DNA from: Gemmatimonadota bacterium
Lineage (GTDB): Bacteria; Gemmatimonadota; Gemmatimonadetes; Gemmatimonadales; Gemmatimonadaceae
Direction of reading: 5' to 3'
Length of the DNA stretch: 64,000 bases
NCBI GenBank assembly: GCA_021299375.1
Contig: JAJTGR010000017.1
Location: 90,011 to 154,010, forward strand
In this document: piece by piece, positions 35,573-45,309 of the stretch
How the letters are laid out: the number at the start of each line of letters is the position of its first letter
Position numbering within the stretch: the stretch's first letter is position 1
Program-made: the position numbers and the translations under genes
Notes under the pieces: model-generated
The model's input: only the letters and a program-made list of their open reading frames with translations
Told to the model about the DNA's origin: nothing
The model's database searches: none

Positions 35573-36838
35573 GTGCCAACCACGAGTGTTCTCCGCCGCC
35601 AGAGTGTCGACGTGCCGCTGCTCCTCACGGCCCTGCTGCTCACGGCGTACGGGATCGCGATGATTTTTTCGGCGGGCCAGACCGATGTCCCCGACAAGTC
35701 CGTGGAGACGCTCTGGCAGCGCCAGCTGGCGCTCTTCGGCGTCGCAGCGGCGGCGGCCTGGGTGGTCATGCGAGGCACGGTTCGCCTCATCGAGTGGAGC
35801 GCGTGGCCCCTGTATCTGCTCAGCTGCGGCCTGCTGGTGGTGGTGTACTTCTTCGGGAGCGGGGCCGGGACGGCGCAAAGCATGAAGGGGTGGCTGACTA
35901 TCGCCGGTCGCCGTATCGGGCAGCCGTCCGAACTGGCCAAGCTCGCGACCATTCTGATGCTCGCGCGGACCCTCGCGGCGCAGCGTGAGGGCATTCGTTC
36001 GCTCATTGATCTCTGGAAGCCGCTGGTGATCGTGGGGGTGCCTTGGGTGCTCGTCATGCTCCAACCGGACCTGGGCACCGGCCTCGTGTTCGTCGGGATT
36101 TGCTTCGCCATGCTGTTCTGGGCCGGTGTCCCGTGGCCGATGCTGCTGCTGCTGGCGAGTCCCGGGATCAGCCTCATCCTGGCGTTCAGTACCGGCCTCT
36201 GGGGCGCGTGGTTCCTGATGCTCGTGGCGCTGGTCCTATGGTACCGCCCCTACCTCGTGGAAGGCGTCGTGCTCGTCGTCGCCAATGTCGTCATGGGCGT
36301 GGTCGCGCCGTTGCTCTGGGACCGGCTCAAGCCATACCAGCAGAAGCGGTTCCAGGTGTTCCTCGACCCGACCATCGATGCGCAAGGCTCCGGGTACAAT
36401 GTCATCCAGAGCCAAGTGGCGATTGGCACCGGCGGACTCTTCGGCAAAGGATTCACGCTCGGGAGCCAGAAGCGCCTCGGGTTCCTGCCCGAGCAGCAGA
36501 CGGACTTCATCTTTTCCGTTGTGGGAGAGGAACTCGGCTTCGTCGGGGTCACGGTGGCGCTGGCCTTGTTCCTCGCGCTGCTGGTCCGAGCCACGCGGGT
36601 AGCGTCCCGGGCGAATGATGCGTTCCCCAGTCTGGTCGCTTTCGGGCTCATGTCGGCGTGGTTCGTGCACGTGGTCGTGAACGTCGGCATGACCGTCAAC
36701 CTCATGCCGGTCACAGGCATTCCGCTGCCGTTCTTCAGCTACGGCGGCTCGTTCCTCCTGGTGAGCTGGCTGGCGGTGGCGGTCCTGCTGCGCATTTCGG
36801 CGGAAGGGCGGGGCCAGCCTGACGCGATCGGGTTGTGA
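35573..36838 (+). CDS. rodA: SEDS glycosyltransferase RodA
   Basis: Inner-membrane peptidoglycan polymerase of the SEDS family acting with PBP2. 421 residues from GTG 35573, about ten TM helices. Conserved SELAKLATILMLA, LQPDLGTGLVF, DPTIDAQGSGYNVIQSQVAIG (catalytic loop with Asp) and NLMPVTGIPLPFFSYGGS near the C-terminus. Last gene of the mre operon; the next gene starts 100 bases later. Confidence 0.95.
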   Translation: MPTTSVLRRQSVDVPLLLTALLLTAYGIAMIFSAGQTDVPDKSVETLWQRQLALFGVAAAAAWVVMRGTVRLIEWSAWPLYLLSCGLLVVVYFFGSGAGTAQSMKGWLTIAGRRIGQPSELAKLATILMLARTLAAQREGIRSLIDLWKPLVIVGVPWVLVMLQPDLGTGLVFVGICFAMLFWAGVPWPMLLLLASPGISLILAFSTGLWGAWFLMLVALVLWYRPYLVEGVVLVVANVVMGVVAPLLWDRLKPYQQKRFQVFLDPTIDAQGSGYNVIQSQVAIGTGGLFGKGFTLGSQKRLGFLPEQQTDFIFSVVGEELGFVGVTVALALFLALLVRATRVASRANDAFPSLVAFGLMSAWFVHVVVNVGMTVNLMPVTGIPLPFFSYGGSFLLVSWLAVAVLLRISAEGRGQPDAIGL

Positions 36839-36938
36839 ACGGATGGACGGGGGCCAGCCACGGCGGGTCCGGGCAACCAGCCTCGACCATGCGCAAGGTC
36901 TAGCCTTCGGGGCCCCGTCCCTCAATCTTACGCAGCCT

Positions 36939-37808
36939 ATGGCCTGGTTCCGGAAGGAAAAGAAGACGCTGCAACCGCGTCGCGAGCGCCTCGAAATCCC
37001 CAGGGATACGTGGGAGAAGTGCGAGGCGTGTGACCATACCGATATCCGGGACAAGTTCCTGCGGAACTTGAACGTGTGCCCGGTGTGCGACTTCCATCGT
37101 CGGGTCCGCGCGTGGGATTACGCGGGGTTCCTGCTTGACGACGGCACCCTGAACGAGGTCGGCGGCGCGCTGCGCTCGGTCGATCCGCTGGGCTTTCCGG
37201 ACTACCCCACCCGCCTCAAGCGGGCGCTGGCGAACGCCGGTGACACGGATGCCATCCTTACGGTCACCGGGCTGCTGGAAGGCATGCCCGTCGGCATCGG
37301 CATCATGGACTTTGCCTTCATGGGCGGCTCCATGGGGTCCGTCGTTGGCGAGAAGATCGCGCGCCTGGGTCAGCGGTCGCTCGAGAAGAAACATCCGCTC
37401 GTCATCGTTTCGGCATCGGGTGGCGCGCGTATGCAGGAAGGCATTCTCTCGCTGATGCAGATGGCCAAGGCGTCGGCCGTCCTGTCACAGCTCGCCGAAC
37501 GCCGCATTCCGTATATCTCGGTGCTCACGAACCCCACGACGGGTGGGGTGAGCGCCAGCTACGCCATGTTGGGCGATGCCATCGTGGCCGAGCCCGGCGC
37601 CGTCATCGGGTTTGCCGGCCCCCGCGTGATCAAGCAGACCCTCGGGCAGGACCTCCCCGAGGGCTTTCAGACCGCGGAGTTCCTCCTCGAAAAGGGCATG
37701 GTTGACCGGGTCGTGCATCGCAAGGAGCTCAAGGCGACACTGTCCCGTTTGCTGCGTCACATGACTGGTCGCCCCGCCGCGACCGGTCACGCGCAGCAGG
37801 ACAGCTGA
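36939..37808 (+). CDS. accD: Acetyl-CoA carboxylase carboxyltransferase beta subunit
   Basis: Beta half of the heteromeric carboxyltransferase for fatty-acid synthesis. 289 residues from ATG 36939 (MAWFRKEKKTLQP). N-terminal zinc ribbon CEAC-15-CPVC at about 28-49, then the crotonase fold with MGGSMGSVVGEKI, SASGGARMQEGILSLMQMAK and NPTTGGVSASYA. No accA or accB is adjacent; the biotin carboxylase at 1.5 kb may serve it. An in-frame upstream reading (36843) is not conserved. 56 bases before folC. Confidence 0.95.
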   Translation: MAWFRKEKKTLQPRRERLEIPRDTWEKCEACDHTDIRDKFLRNLNVCPVCDFHRRVRAWDYAGFLLDDGTLNEVGGALRSVDPLGFPDYPTRLKRALANAGDTDAILTVTGLLEGMPVGIGIMDFAFMGGSMGSVVGEKIARLGQRSLEKKHPLVIVSASGGARMQEGILSLMQMAKASAVLSQLAERRIPYISVLTNPTTGGVSASYAMLGDAIVAEPGAVIGFAGPRVIKQTLGQDLPEGFQTAEFLLEKGMVDRVVHRKELKATLSRLLRHMTGRPAATGHAQQDS

Positions 37809-37864
37809 CGCTGGTCACGCCCGGGCTCGACCCGTCGGCAACTCCGGCGGGGTCGACCGGTGCC

Positions 37865-39154
37865 GTGGCAGCCAACGAGTCGGCCTATCACGCCGCGCTC
37901 CGTCGGCTGTTCGCCCGCACCGGGGGGGCGTGGCGTCTGGGCCTCGACCTGGTGGCCGAACTGCTCGATCGCCTTGGGAACCCCCAGCAGGGGTATCCCG
38001 TGTTCCACGTCGCGGGCACCAACGGCAAGGGCAGCACGGTGGCCACGCTCGACGCGCTGCTGCGTGGGGCGGGGCTTCGGGTGGGCAAGTACACCTCCCC
38101 GCACCTCGTGGACTTCGCCGAGCGCATTGTGGTGGACGGCCAGTGCATGGCCCACGGGGAGATCGCGGCCTGGCTCGCGCAGCACGAAGCCTTGCTGAGT
38201 GAGCTTGGTGCTACGTTCTTCGAGGCCACCACGGCCATGGCGCTCTGTCATTTCGCCGAGCGGCAGGTCGATGTGGCGATCGTGGAAGTCGGCCTCGGTG
38301 GCCGGCTCGACGCCACGAACATCGTGCACCCGGTCGCGGCGGGTGTGACCCAGATCGGCTTCGACCACATGGAGTATCTTGGTGACACGCTCGAAGCGAT
38401 TGCCGGCGAAAAGGCCGGGATCTACAAGACGCGAGCCGTGGCCGTGGTGGGCGATACCCGGCCGGAGATTCGTACGCTGCTGCAGGGGCGAGCGGAAGCC
38501 GCCGGCAGTGCGCCGGTTCTCGTGAACGGTCGTGATTGGCACGTGCACGATGTCGTGGTGGATGAGCAGGGCACCTCGTTCACGCTGGAGGTGGCCGGAG
38601 AAGCGCGCCGCCTGACCACGCCGCTCGTGGGGCACTTCCAGGCGCACAACGCGTCGGTTGCCTTGGCCATGCTGCGCGGTGCGGGCGGTCGGTGGGCGGA
38701 GATCGAGCGGGAGGCCGCGTGCCTGTTGCCGGCGGTGCGGCTCGCCGGCCGCTTTCACCGGGCCGATCCGTGGCTGTTCGACGTGGCGCACAACGCAGAC
38801 GGGGCGGCGACGGTCGTCGCCAACTTGCTTGCCGTGGGGCTGCCTCATCCGATCACGGCGGTCGTCTGCGTCCTGCGTGACAAGGACTGGCGCGGCATTC
38901 TGCAGGCCGTGGCCCGAGCTGCCGAGCGCATCGTGGTGACGATGGCACCGACGGCGCCGCTGTCGCGCGCCTGGGACCTGCATGAGGTGGCGTCGTGGGC
39001 TCTGATGGCGGGGATACCGGTCGAGCGGATTGATGACTTTGCCGGCGCGCTGGCCAGTGCGCGCGCCAACGCGGCGACCGTGCTCGTGACGGGCTCCTTT
39101 CATACCGTCGGCGATGCGTTGGAGCGGTTGCAGGTCGATCCCGTCGCTCGGTAG
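37865..39154 (+). CDS. folC: Folylpolyglutamate / dihydrofolate synthase
   Basis: ATP-dependent ligase adding glutamate to folates. 429 residues from GTG 37865. Seen: P-loop VAGTNGKGST (about 48-57), SPHLVDFAERI, EVGLGGRLDATNI, IGFDHMEYLGDTLEAIAGEKAGI (with the catalytic region), DVAHNADGAATVV. The accD-folC pairing is common in bacteria. The promoter for hisS lies in its last codons. Confidence 0.94.
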   Translation: MAANESAYHAALRRLFARTGGAWRLGLDLVAELLDRLGNPQQGYPVFHVAGTNGKGSTVATLDALLRGAGLRVGKYTSPHLVDFAERIVVDGQCMAHGEIAAWLAQHEALLSELGATFFEATTAMALCHFAERQVDVAIVEVGLGGRLDATNIVHPVAAGVTQIGFDHMEYLGDTLEAIAGEKAGIYKTRAVAVVGDTRPEIRTLLQGRAEAAGSAPVLVNGRDWHVHDVVVDEQGTSFTLEVAGEARRLTTPLVGHFQAHNASVALAMLRGAGGRWAEIEREAACLLPAVRLAGRFHRADPWLFDVAHNADGAATVVANLLAVGLPHPITAVVCVLRDKDWRGILQAVARAAERIVVTMAPTAPLSRAWDLHEVASWALMAGIPVERIDDFAGALASARANAATVLVTGSFHTVGDALERLQVDPVAR

Positions 39155-39157
39155 CTT
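39128..39157 (+). promoter_or_regulatory. Putative leaderless promoter of hisS
   Basis: TTGCAG (39128-39133), 18-base spacer, TAGCTT (39152-39157), then only 6 bases to the hisS ATG at 39164. A start site 7 bases downstream of the -10 would put the transcript start on the ATG itself. The box overlaps the folC stop TAG. Same geometry at dusB. Confidence 0.55.
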
Positions 39158-39163
39158 TCCGGG

Positions 39164-40468
39164 ATGTCACACAAGCCGTTACCGGGGTTCCGCGACTTTT
39201 TCCCCGAGCAGTTTGCCGAGCGGGCCCACCTCTTCGACACCTGGCGCCGCATCGTGCGGCGCTATGCGTTTCAGGAGTATGATGGCCCGCCGCTCGAACC
39301 GCTGGAACTCTACACGCAGAAGAGCGGGGACGAGATCGTCACCCAGCTCTACAACTTCGTGGACAAGGGTGACCGGCCGGTCGCCTTGCGTCCCGAGATG
39401 ACGCCGACGTTGGCCCGCATGGTTGGCGCCAGAGCGCAAGCGCTGCGCAAGCCGGTGCGCTGGTTCTCCATACCGCAACTCTTTCGGTACGAGCGCACGC
39501 AGAAGGGGCGGCTTCGCGAACATTACCAGCTCAACGTCGACATCGTCGGTGAGGCCGACGTCCTGGCGGATGCCGAGTTGCTGTCGGTGGCGATCGAGAT
39601 CATGAGCGCCCTCGGCCTCACGGATCAGGACGTGCGCGCGCGGGTCAGCGATCGCCGTCTGCTCAACGGCCTGCTCGAACACCTCATGATTCCGGAAGCG
39701 TCGTGGCCGGCGGTGTATGGCGTGCTCGACAAACTCGAGCGGCAGCCACGTGACGTCTCGGCCGGGAAGCTGGCGGAGGCCGGACTCGAGGCAGCCACGC
39801 AGGACGTGGTGCTCGGATTTGGGACGGTCGATTTTGCCACGCTGCGGGCGCGGTACGCCGAGGCGCCCGCGGTGAAACCGCACCTCGACCGGTTTGCCGA
39901 GTATCTGGGCCACCTCGATGCCCTGGGGGTCGGCTCGTGGATCCGCTTCGATCTCACCATCGTGCGCGGGCTGGCGTACTACACGGGCATTGTCTTCGAG
40001 CTGTTCGACCGCATCGGTGAATTCCGCGCCATTTGTGGCGGCGGCCGATACGATACCCTGCTGAGGTCGCTTGGCGGAACGGACCAGCCGGCGCTCGGTT
40101 TCGGCATGGGGGACGTGGTCTTGGGCGAGCTGCTCCGGGCGCGGGGCCTCATGCCGTCGAGTGGGTCGGTTGTGCAGTTCTGGGTCGCACAAGCCCCCGG
40201 CCCCGCCAACGCTCCGGCAGCGGCGCTGCAGACCGCCACTGCACTTCGCCACACCGGCGCGGTCGTGGAACATGCGCTGCGGCCGATGAAGCTCGACAAG
40301 CAGCTCGAGGCAGGCCGGAAGGCCGGTGCGGCTGCCTTCGTGATCGTTGACCCATCCGCGACCGACGCCCCGTGGCGTGTGCGGCGGTCGGGGCATGACG
40401 ACCAGATGTTTGCCACGCTCGACGCGCTGTGCGCGTGGGCGTCCCCGCTGACCGGATCCGCCTCATGA
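39164..40468 (+). CDS. hisS: Histidyl-tRNA synthetase
   Basis: Class II aminoacyl-tRNA synthetase charging tRNA-His. 434 residues. Motif 2 [20 protein letters not shown], HisRS motif [12 protein letters not shown] (usual RGLDYY, here Ala), CGGGRYDTL and motif 3 [12 protein letters not shown]; a C-terminal anticodon-binding domain occupies about 335-434, so it is a full synthetase and not the HisZ paralogue (which lacks this domain). Heads an operon hisS-proS-lysA-phosphoesterase-guaA-MATE. Confidence 0.93.
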   Translation: MSHKPLPGFRDFFPEQFAERAHLFDTWRRIVRRYAFQEYDGPPLEPLELYTQKSGDEIVTQLYNFVDKGDRPVALRPEMTPTLARMVGARAQALRKPVRWFSIPQLFRYERTQKGRLREHYQLNVDIVGEADVLADAELLSVAIEIMSALGLTDQDVRARVSDRRLLNGLLEHLMIPEASWPAVYGVLDKLERQPRDVSAGKLAEAGLEAATQDVVLGFGTVDFATLRARYAEAPAVKPHLDRFAEYLGHLDALGVGSWIRFDLTIVRGLAYYTGIVFELFDRIGEFRAICGGGRYDTLLRSLGGTDQPALGFGMGDVVLGELLRARGLMPSSGSVVQFWVAQAPGPANAPAAALQTATALRHTGAVVEHALRPMKLDKQLEAGRKAGAAAFVIVDPSATDAPWRVRRSGHDDQMFATLDALCAWASPLTGSAS

Positions 40469-41934
40469 GCGACGACAAGAAGCTGACCACCCGCGCCGAC
40501 AACTTCAGCGACTGGTACAACGAACTCGTGCTGCGTGCCGAGCTGGCCGACTACTCGCCGGTGCGTGGTTGCATGGTCATCCGTCCGCACGGCTACGGAA
40601 TCTGGGAGCGCATGCAGCGAGCGCTCGATGACATGTTCAAGGCCACGGGCCACGTGAACGCGTACTTCCCCCTGTTCATCCCGGAGAGTTTCCTTTCGAG
40701 GGAAGCCGAGCACGTCGAGGGATTCGCCCCGGAATGCGCCGTGGTGACGCATGGTGGCGGCAAGCCGCTCGAAGAGCGCCTGGTGGTGCGCCCGACGTCG
40801 GAAACGATCATCTACTCGATGTTCGCCAAGTGGGTGCAGAGCTATCGCGACTTGCCCTTGCTGTACAACCAGTGGGCGAACGTGGTCCGCTGGGAGATGC
40901 GTACCCGTCTGTTCCTGCGCACCATGGAGTTCCTCTGGCAGGAAGGGCACACCGCACATGCGACGCACGACGAGGCCGAAGCGGAGACCCGCCGGATGCT
41001 CGGTGTGTACCGCGAGTTCATGGAAGGCTACATGGCCATGCCGGTGATCACCGGCCAGAAGACCGATTCCGAGAAGTTCGCCGGTGCGCTGCGCACGTAT
41101 GCCTGCGAGGCGATGATGCAGGACAACAAGGCGCTGCAGGCTGGCACGTCGCACAACCTCGGTCAGAATTTCGCCAAGGCGTTCGATCTCACGTTCCAGA
41201 ACGAGCAGGGGCAGCAGGATTTTGCGTGGAATACCAGCTGGGGCGTGTCGACACGCATGATCGGCGGCCTCGTGATGACGCACGGTGACGACAACGGGCT
41301 GCGCCTGCCGCCCAGGCTCACCCCGATTCAGATGGTCATCGTACCGATCTGGAAGACCGAGGACGAGCGCGCCGCCACGATCGAGGCCGCGCGGCGTATT
41401 GCGGAGGACCTCGGCAGTTTCAAGCGCCCCGACCACGAGCGCATCCGTGTGCACGTCGACGACCGCATCGGCATCAAGCCGGGCGCGAAGTACTACCACT
41501 GGGAGCTTCGTGGCATTCCGCTGCGCATGGAGATCGGCCCGCGCGACCTCGCGTCCAGCTCGGGAATGCTCGTGCGGCGCGACACGCGCGAGAAGCGTCC
41601 GATCGCCTTCGACGCGCTGCGCGCCGAGCTGCCGGTCATTCTCGATAACATCCAGGCCGACATGCTCGCGGCCGCGCGAGCCCGGGTTGAAGCGAACACC
41701 ATCCGTGAGCGCATCAGCTATGACCGGTTCAAGGAGCTCATGGAGGGGCCCGGCGCGTTCGTCTACGCGGGGTGGAATGGCGATCCCGCCGTGGAGCAGC
41801 GCGTGAAGGAAGAGACCAAGGCCACCATTCGAGTGATTCCCGATGGCGAGTTCCGGTCGCCCGAGGCGCCGACGACGTGCATGGTCACGGGCGAGCCGGC
41901 GAAGTATGAGGTCGTGTGGGCCCGGTCGTACTGA
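40465..41934 (+). CDS. proS: Prolyl-tRNA synthetase, archaeal/eukaryotic type
   Basis: Charges tRNA-Pro. 489 residues from ATG 40465, overlapping the hisS stop (ATGA). It begins with [22 protein letters not shown] and has [37 protein letters not shown] and [13 protein letters not shown], the motif pattern of the ProS type 3 (archaeal/eukaryotic-like) enzyme. It lacks the editing insertion of the about 570-residue bacterial type and carries the C-terminal extension ending VVWARSY. Confidence 0.94.
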   Translation: MSDDKKLTTRADNFSDWYNELVLRAELADYSPVRGCMVIRPHGYGIWERMQRALDDMFKATGHVNAYFPLFIPESFLSREAEHVEGFAPECAVVTHGGGKPLEERLVVRPTSETIIYSMFAKWVQSYRDLPLLYNQWANVVRWEMRTRLFLRTMEFLWQEGHTAHATHDEAEAETRRMLGVYREFMEGYMAMPVITGQKTDSEKFAGALRTYACEAMMQDNKALQAGTSHNLGQNFAKAFDLTFQNEQGQQDFAWNTSWGVSTRMIGGLVMTHGDDNGLRLPPRLTPIQMVIVPIWKTEDERAATIEAARRIAEDLGSFKRPDHERIRVHVDDRIGIKPGAKYYHWELRGIPLRMEIGPRDLASSSGMLVRRDTREKRPIAFDALRAELPVILDNIQADMLAAARARVEANTIRERISYDRFKELMEGPGAFVYAGWNGDPAVEQRVKEETKATIRVIPDGEFRSPEAPTTCMVTGEPAKYEVVWARSY

Positions 41935-41948
41935 ACGGCACCGCCGCC

Positions 41949-43220
41949 ATGACCCCAACCGGTTTTTCTCGCCTTGACGGTGTGCTGCGCGCCGAGGGCG
42001 TTCCACTGCCTGCGCTGGCCGAGACGGTGGGAACGCCGTCCTACGTGTACTGCGCCAACACCATACGGGTGCGGTATCGGCAGCTGGCGCAGGCGTTCGC
42101 GGGAACGCCACACCGGGTGCACTACGCGGTCAAGGCAAACTCCAACCTGGCCGTGCTGTCGCTGCTGCGGGAGCTCGGCGCCGGAGTTGACATCGTGTCG
42201 GGCGGCGAGCTCTTTCGTGCGCGGCAGGCCGGGTTCACGGGTGCTGACGTGGTGTTCAGCGGGGTGGGCAAGACCATCGATGAGATGGCGGGGGCGCTGG
42301 ATGCGGGGGTGTTGCTCATCAACGTGGAATCCGAAGCCGAGCTGGTCGCGCTCGACGCCTTGGCGGCGCAGAAGGGTGTGGTGGCGCCGATCGCCATCCG
42401 GGTGAATCCCGAAGTCACTGTCGAGACGCCACACGCGTACATCAGGACCGGAGAGAAGGGGCAGAAGTTCGGCATCCCACGTGACGACGTGTCGCGACTG
42501 GTCGCGCGACTTCGTGAGCTGCCGCATGTGGAGCTCCGGGGCCTCGGCATGCATCTTGGCTCGCAGATCGGGAATGCCGATCCGCTGCGGGATGCGCTCC
42601 CACGCCTGCTGGCCGCCATAGAGACCGCGCGTGCGGCCGGCCATCCTGTCGCGTTCATGGACGTGGGTGGTGGCCTTGCCGTGCCCTACGGCCCCGATGA
42701 GCGGGACGCCGACATCGGTGACTACGCACAGATTGTGCGCGCCGCTGCCGCCGCGACGGGATTGACGCTGTTGCTCGAACCGGGGCGCTATCTCGTGGCG
42801 GAGGCCGGCGCGCTGCTCACGCGTGTCCTGTACCGGAAGCATGCCGCCGGCAAGGACTTCGTGGTCACCGATGCCGGGATGAACGATCTCATTCGCCCCG
42901 CGCTGTATCAGGCCCACCACGAGATCGAAGCCGTCGTGGAGACCGCGGGGCAGGTGAAAGCGGACGTGGTCGGCCCGATCTGCGAGTCCGGCGATTTCTT
43001 TGCCAAGGACCGGGCGCTCCCCAATGTCGCTGCCGGTGACCTCATGGCGATTCGGACGGCCGGGGCGTATGGCTTCAGCATGTCGTCCAACTACAACTCC
43101 CGTCCCCGACCGGCGGAAGTGCTCGTCGATGGCGATCGCTTCGCCGTGATCGGGGCCCGGGAAACCTGCGAAGATCTCGTGCGCCTCGAGCGCGCGTCCC
43201 CTCAGTGGAGATCAGCCTGA
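41949..43220 (+). CDS. lysA: Diaminopimelate decarboxylase
   Basis: PLP enzyme making L-lysine from meso-diaminopimelate, the last step of lysine synthesis. 423 residues from ATG 41949. PLP lysine K62 in HYAVKANSN; also VDIVSGGEL, the glycine-rich VGGGLAVPYG phosphate loop, LEPGRYLV and CESGDFFAKDR (substrate Cys). Ends overlapping the next gene by one base (TGATG). Confidence 0.94.
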   Translation: MTPTGFSRLDGVLRAEGVPLPALAETVGTPSYVYCANTIRVRYRQLAQAFAGTPHRVHYAVKANSNLAVLSLLRELGAGVDIVSGGELFRARQAGFTGADVVFSGVGKTIDEMAGALDAGVLLINVESEAELVALDALAAQKGVVAPIAIRVNPEVTVETPHAYIRTGEKGQKFGIPRDDVSRLVARLRELPHVELRGLGMHLGSQIGNADPLRDALPRLLAAIETARAAGHPVAFMDVGGGLAVPYGPDERDADIGDYAQIVRAAAAATGLTLLLEPGRYLVAEAGALLTRVLYRKHAAGKDFVVTDAGMNDLIRPALYQAHHEIEAVVETAGQVKADVVGPICESGDFFAKDRALPNVAAGDLMAIRTAGAYGFSMSSNYNSRPRPAEVLVDGDRFAVIGARETCEDLVRLERASPQWRSA

Positions 43221-43732
43221 TGCGCATCGGTCTGTTGTCGGATACCCATGATCGCGTGCCGGCGATCCGTGCGCTGCTCGAACAGATGGTTGCGGGCGGC
43301 GTGTCGCTGGTGATGCACGCCGGCGATTACTGCTCCCCGTTCTCACTGCAGCCATTCCACGACCTCTCGCTCCCGCTGCTCGGTGTCTTTGGGCGCAACG
43401 ATGGCGACCGGGATGCACTCCTGGCCGCAGCGAAGACAGGCTTCGGCGCCGCGGAGCTGTACGAGTCCCCGCACAGCTTCGATCTCGGAGGAAAATCGGT
43501 CCTGCTCATTCATGACCTGGCCGATGTGCACCAACGGTCGATCGACACGCACGAGGTGATCGTGCACGGGTTCACGCATGTGCCGGAAATGAAGAGCCGC
43601 GGCGACTCGCTGCTGGTCAACCCTGGTGAAGGGTGCGGCTGGCTGCACGGCGCGCCGACCGGCGCGATCCTCGATCTCGAGACCAAGGCCATCGAATTCC
43701 TCAAGCTTACCGGCCCGGAGTGGAAGGTCTGA
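43220..43732 (+). CDS. YfcE/MJ0936-family metallophosphoesterase
   Basis: Calcineurin-like phosphodiesterase of 170 residues from ATG 43220. Metal-binding motifs: SDTHD (D8, H10), HAGDYC, GRNDGD (usual GNCD), VLLIHD and [13 protein letters not shown]. Likely acts on phosphodiesters; natural substrate unknown for the family. Sits between lysA and guaA with one-base TGATG overlaps on both sides, so it is translationally coupled to both. Confidence 0.9.
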   Translation: MRIGLLSDTHDRVPAIRALLEQMVAGGVSLVMHAGDYCSPFSLQPFHDLSLPLLGVFGRNDGDRDALLAAAKTGFGAAELYESPHSFDLGGKSVLLIHDLADVHQRSIDTHEVIVHGFTHVPEMKSRGDSLLVNPGEGCGWLHGAPTGAILDLETKAIEFLKLTGPEWKV

Positions 43733-45285
43733 TGCACGACGCCACGACCAGCCGCATCCTCATCCTCGACTGCGGGTCGCAATTCACGCAACTCATTGCC
43801 CGTCGCGTGCGCGAGGCACGCGTGTACTCCGAGATCCATCCCCCCACGAAGTCGCTGCAGTGGATCCGTGAGTGGAAGCCCACGGGGATCATCCTCTCCG
43901 GTGGGCCAAGTTCGGTCACCGACGATGGTGCGCCGACGGTTTCGCGTGAGGTGCTGGACATCGCCCCCGTGCTTGGCGTGTGCTACGGCATGCAGCTGAT
44001 CGCACACCTCGAAGGGGGCGCCGTCGTCGGCGGTGGTCGTCGGGAGTACGGTCGGGCCGAGGTCACCATCGACGAACCGGCGGGCCTCTTTGCGGGGTTC
44101 GATGCCGGGGAGAAGACCACGGTGTGGATGAGCCACGGCGACCACGTCGAGCAGGTCCCGCCCGGGTACGTCGCCACGGCCCACAGCGGGATGACGTGCG
44201 CCGCGTTCCGGCATGCGACCAGGCCCATCCATGCGGTACAGTTCCACGCCGAGGTGCACCACTCGGTGCGTGGTGCGGAGATCATCCAGAACTTCCTGTT
44301 CGGGGTGTGCCACTGTACCCCGGATTGGACGCCGGGGCACTTCATCGACATGGAGGTCGCGCGCATCCGGGACCTCGTCGGAGACCGCCAGGTGATCTGC
44401 GGCCTCTCCGGCGGTGTGGATTCGAGCGTCGCGGCGGCGCTGGTGCACAAGGCCATCGGCGACCAGCTCACCTGCATCTTCGTGGACACCGGACTGCTCC
44501 GCCTCCACGAGCGGGAACAGGTCGAGCGTACCATGGGGGCGCACCTCGGCATCAGGCTCATCACGGTGCGCGCCGAAGAACGCTTCCTCTCCGCGCTTGC
44601 GGGTGTCGGTGAGCCCGAGCGCAAGCGCAGGATCATCGGGGAGCACTTCATCCGGGTGTTCGAAGCCGCAAGCGCAGAGGCCGGGACGGACGCCGCGTTC
44701 CTCGTGCAGGGCACGCTCTATCCCGATGTGATCGAGTCGGTGAGCGCCAAGGGCGGGCCATCAGCGACGATCAAGACCCACCACAATGTGGGAGGACTGC
44801 CGAAGGACATGAAGTTCGCGCTCATCGAACCACTGCGCGAACTGTTCAAGGATGAAGTCCGCAACGTGGGACGTGAACTTGGACTGCCCGAGGAGATGGT
44901 CGGCCGGCATCCGTTTCCGGGGCCTGGACTTGGCATTCGGGTGTTGGGGGAAGTCACGCCGTACGCAGTGGAGATCCTGCGGCGCGCCGATGCGATCTAC
45001 CTCGAGGAGATCCGTGCCGCTGGGCTATACCCGGACATCTGGCAGGCGTTTGCCGTCTTCCTGCCGGTCCGCTCGGTGGGCGTGATGGGTGACGGCCGTA
45101 CCTACGAGCACGTCATCGCCCTGCGTGCCGTCACCAGTACCGATGGCATGACGGCCGACTGGTACGCCTTCCCGCATGACGTGCTGGGGCGCATCTCGAA
45201 CCGCATCATCAATGAGGTGGACGGGGTCAATCGCGTGGTGTATGACGTGAGTTCGAAGCCGCCCGCGACGATCGAGTGGGAGTAG
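43732..45285 (+). CDS. guaA: GMP synthase (glutamine-hydrolysing)
   Basis: Converts XMP to GMP. 517 residues from ATG 43732. Class I amidotransferase domain about 8-200 with LGVCYGMQL (nucleophile C84) and [10 protein letters not shown] (His/Glu of the triad); ATP-pyrophosphatase P-loop [14 protein letters not shown] at about 225; dimerisation domain with [27 protein letters not shown] and C-terminal [19 protein letters not shown]. Complete, normal length. Confidence 0.97.
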   Translation: MHDATTSRILILDCGSQFTQLIARRVREARVYSEIHPPTKSLQWIREWKPTGIILSGGPSSVTDDGAPTVSREVLDIAPVLGVCYGMQLIAHLEGGAVVGGGRREYGRAEVTIDEPAGLFAGFDAGEKTTVWMSHGDHVEQVPPGYVATAHSGMTCAAFRHATRPIHAVQFHAEVHHSVRGAEIIQNFLFGVCHCTPDWTPGHFIDMEVARIRDLVGDRQVICGLSGGVDSSVAAALVHKAIGDQLTCIFVDTGLLRLHEREQVERTMGAHLGIRLITVRAEERFLSALAGVGEPERKRRIIGEHFIRVFEAASAEAGTDAAFLVQGTLYPDVIESVSAKGGPSATIKTHHNVGGLPKDMKFALIEPLRELFKDEVRNVGRELGLPEEMVGRHPFPGPGLGIRVLGEVTPYAVEILRRADAIYLEEIRAAGLYPDIWQAFAVFLPVRSVGVMGDGRTYEHVIALRAVTSTDGMTADWYAFPHDVLGRISNRIINEVDGVNRVVYDVSSKPPATIEWE

Positions 45286-45309
45286 GCGCCATCTGCGGAT
45301 AGCCTGACG

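Noticed and set aside
39164..40468. HisZ (regulatory paralogue) for the histidyl-tRNA synthetase gene
   Set aside because: The anticodon-binding C-terminal domain and motifs 2 and 3 are present and proS follows; HisZ lacks that domain and is normally next to hisG.
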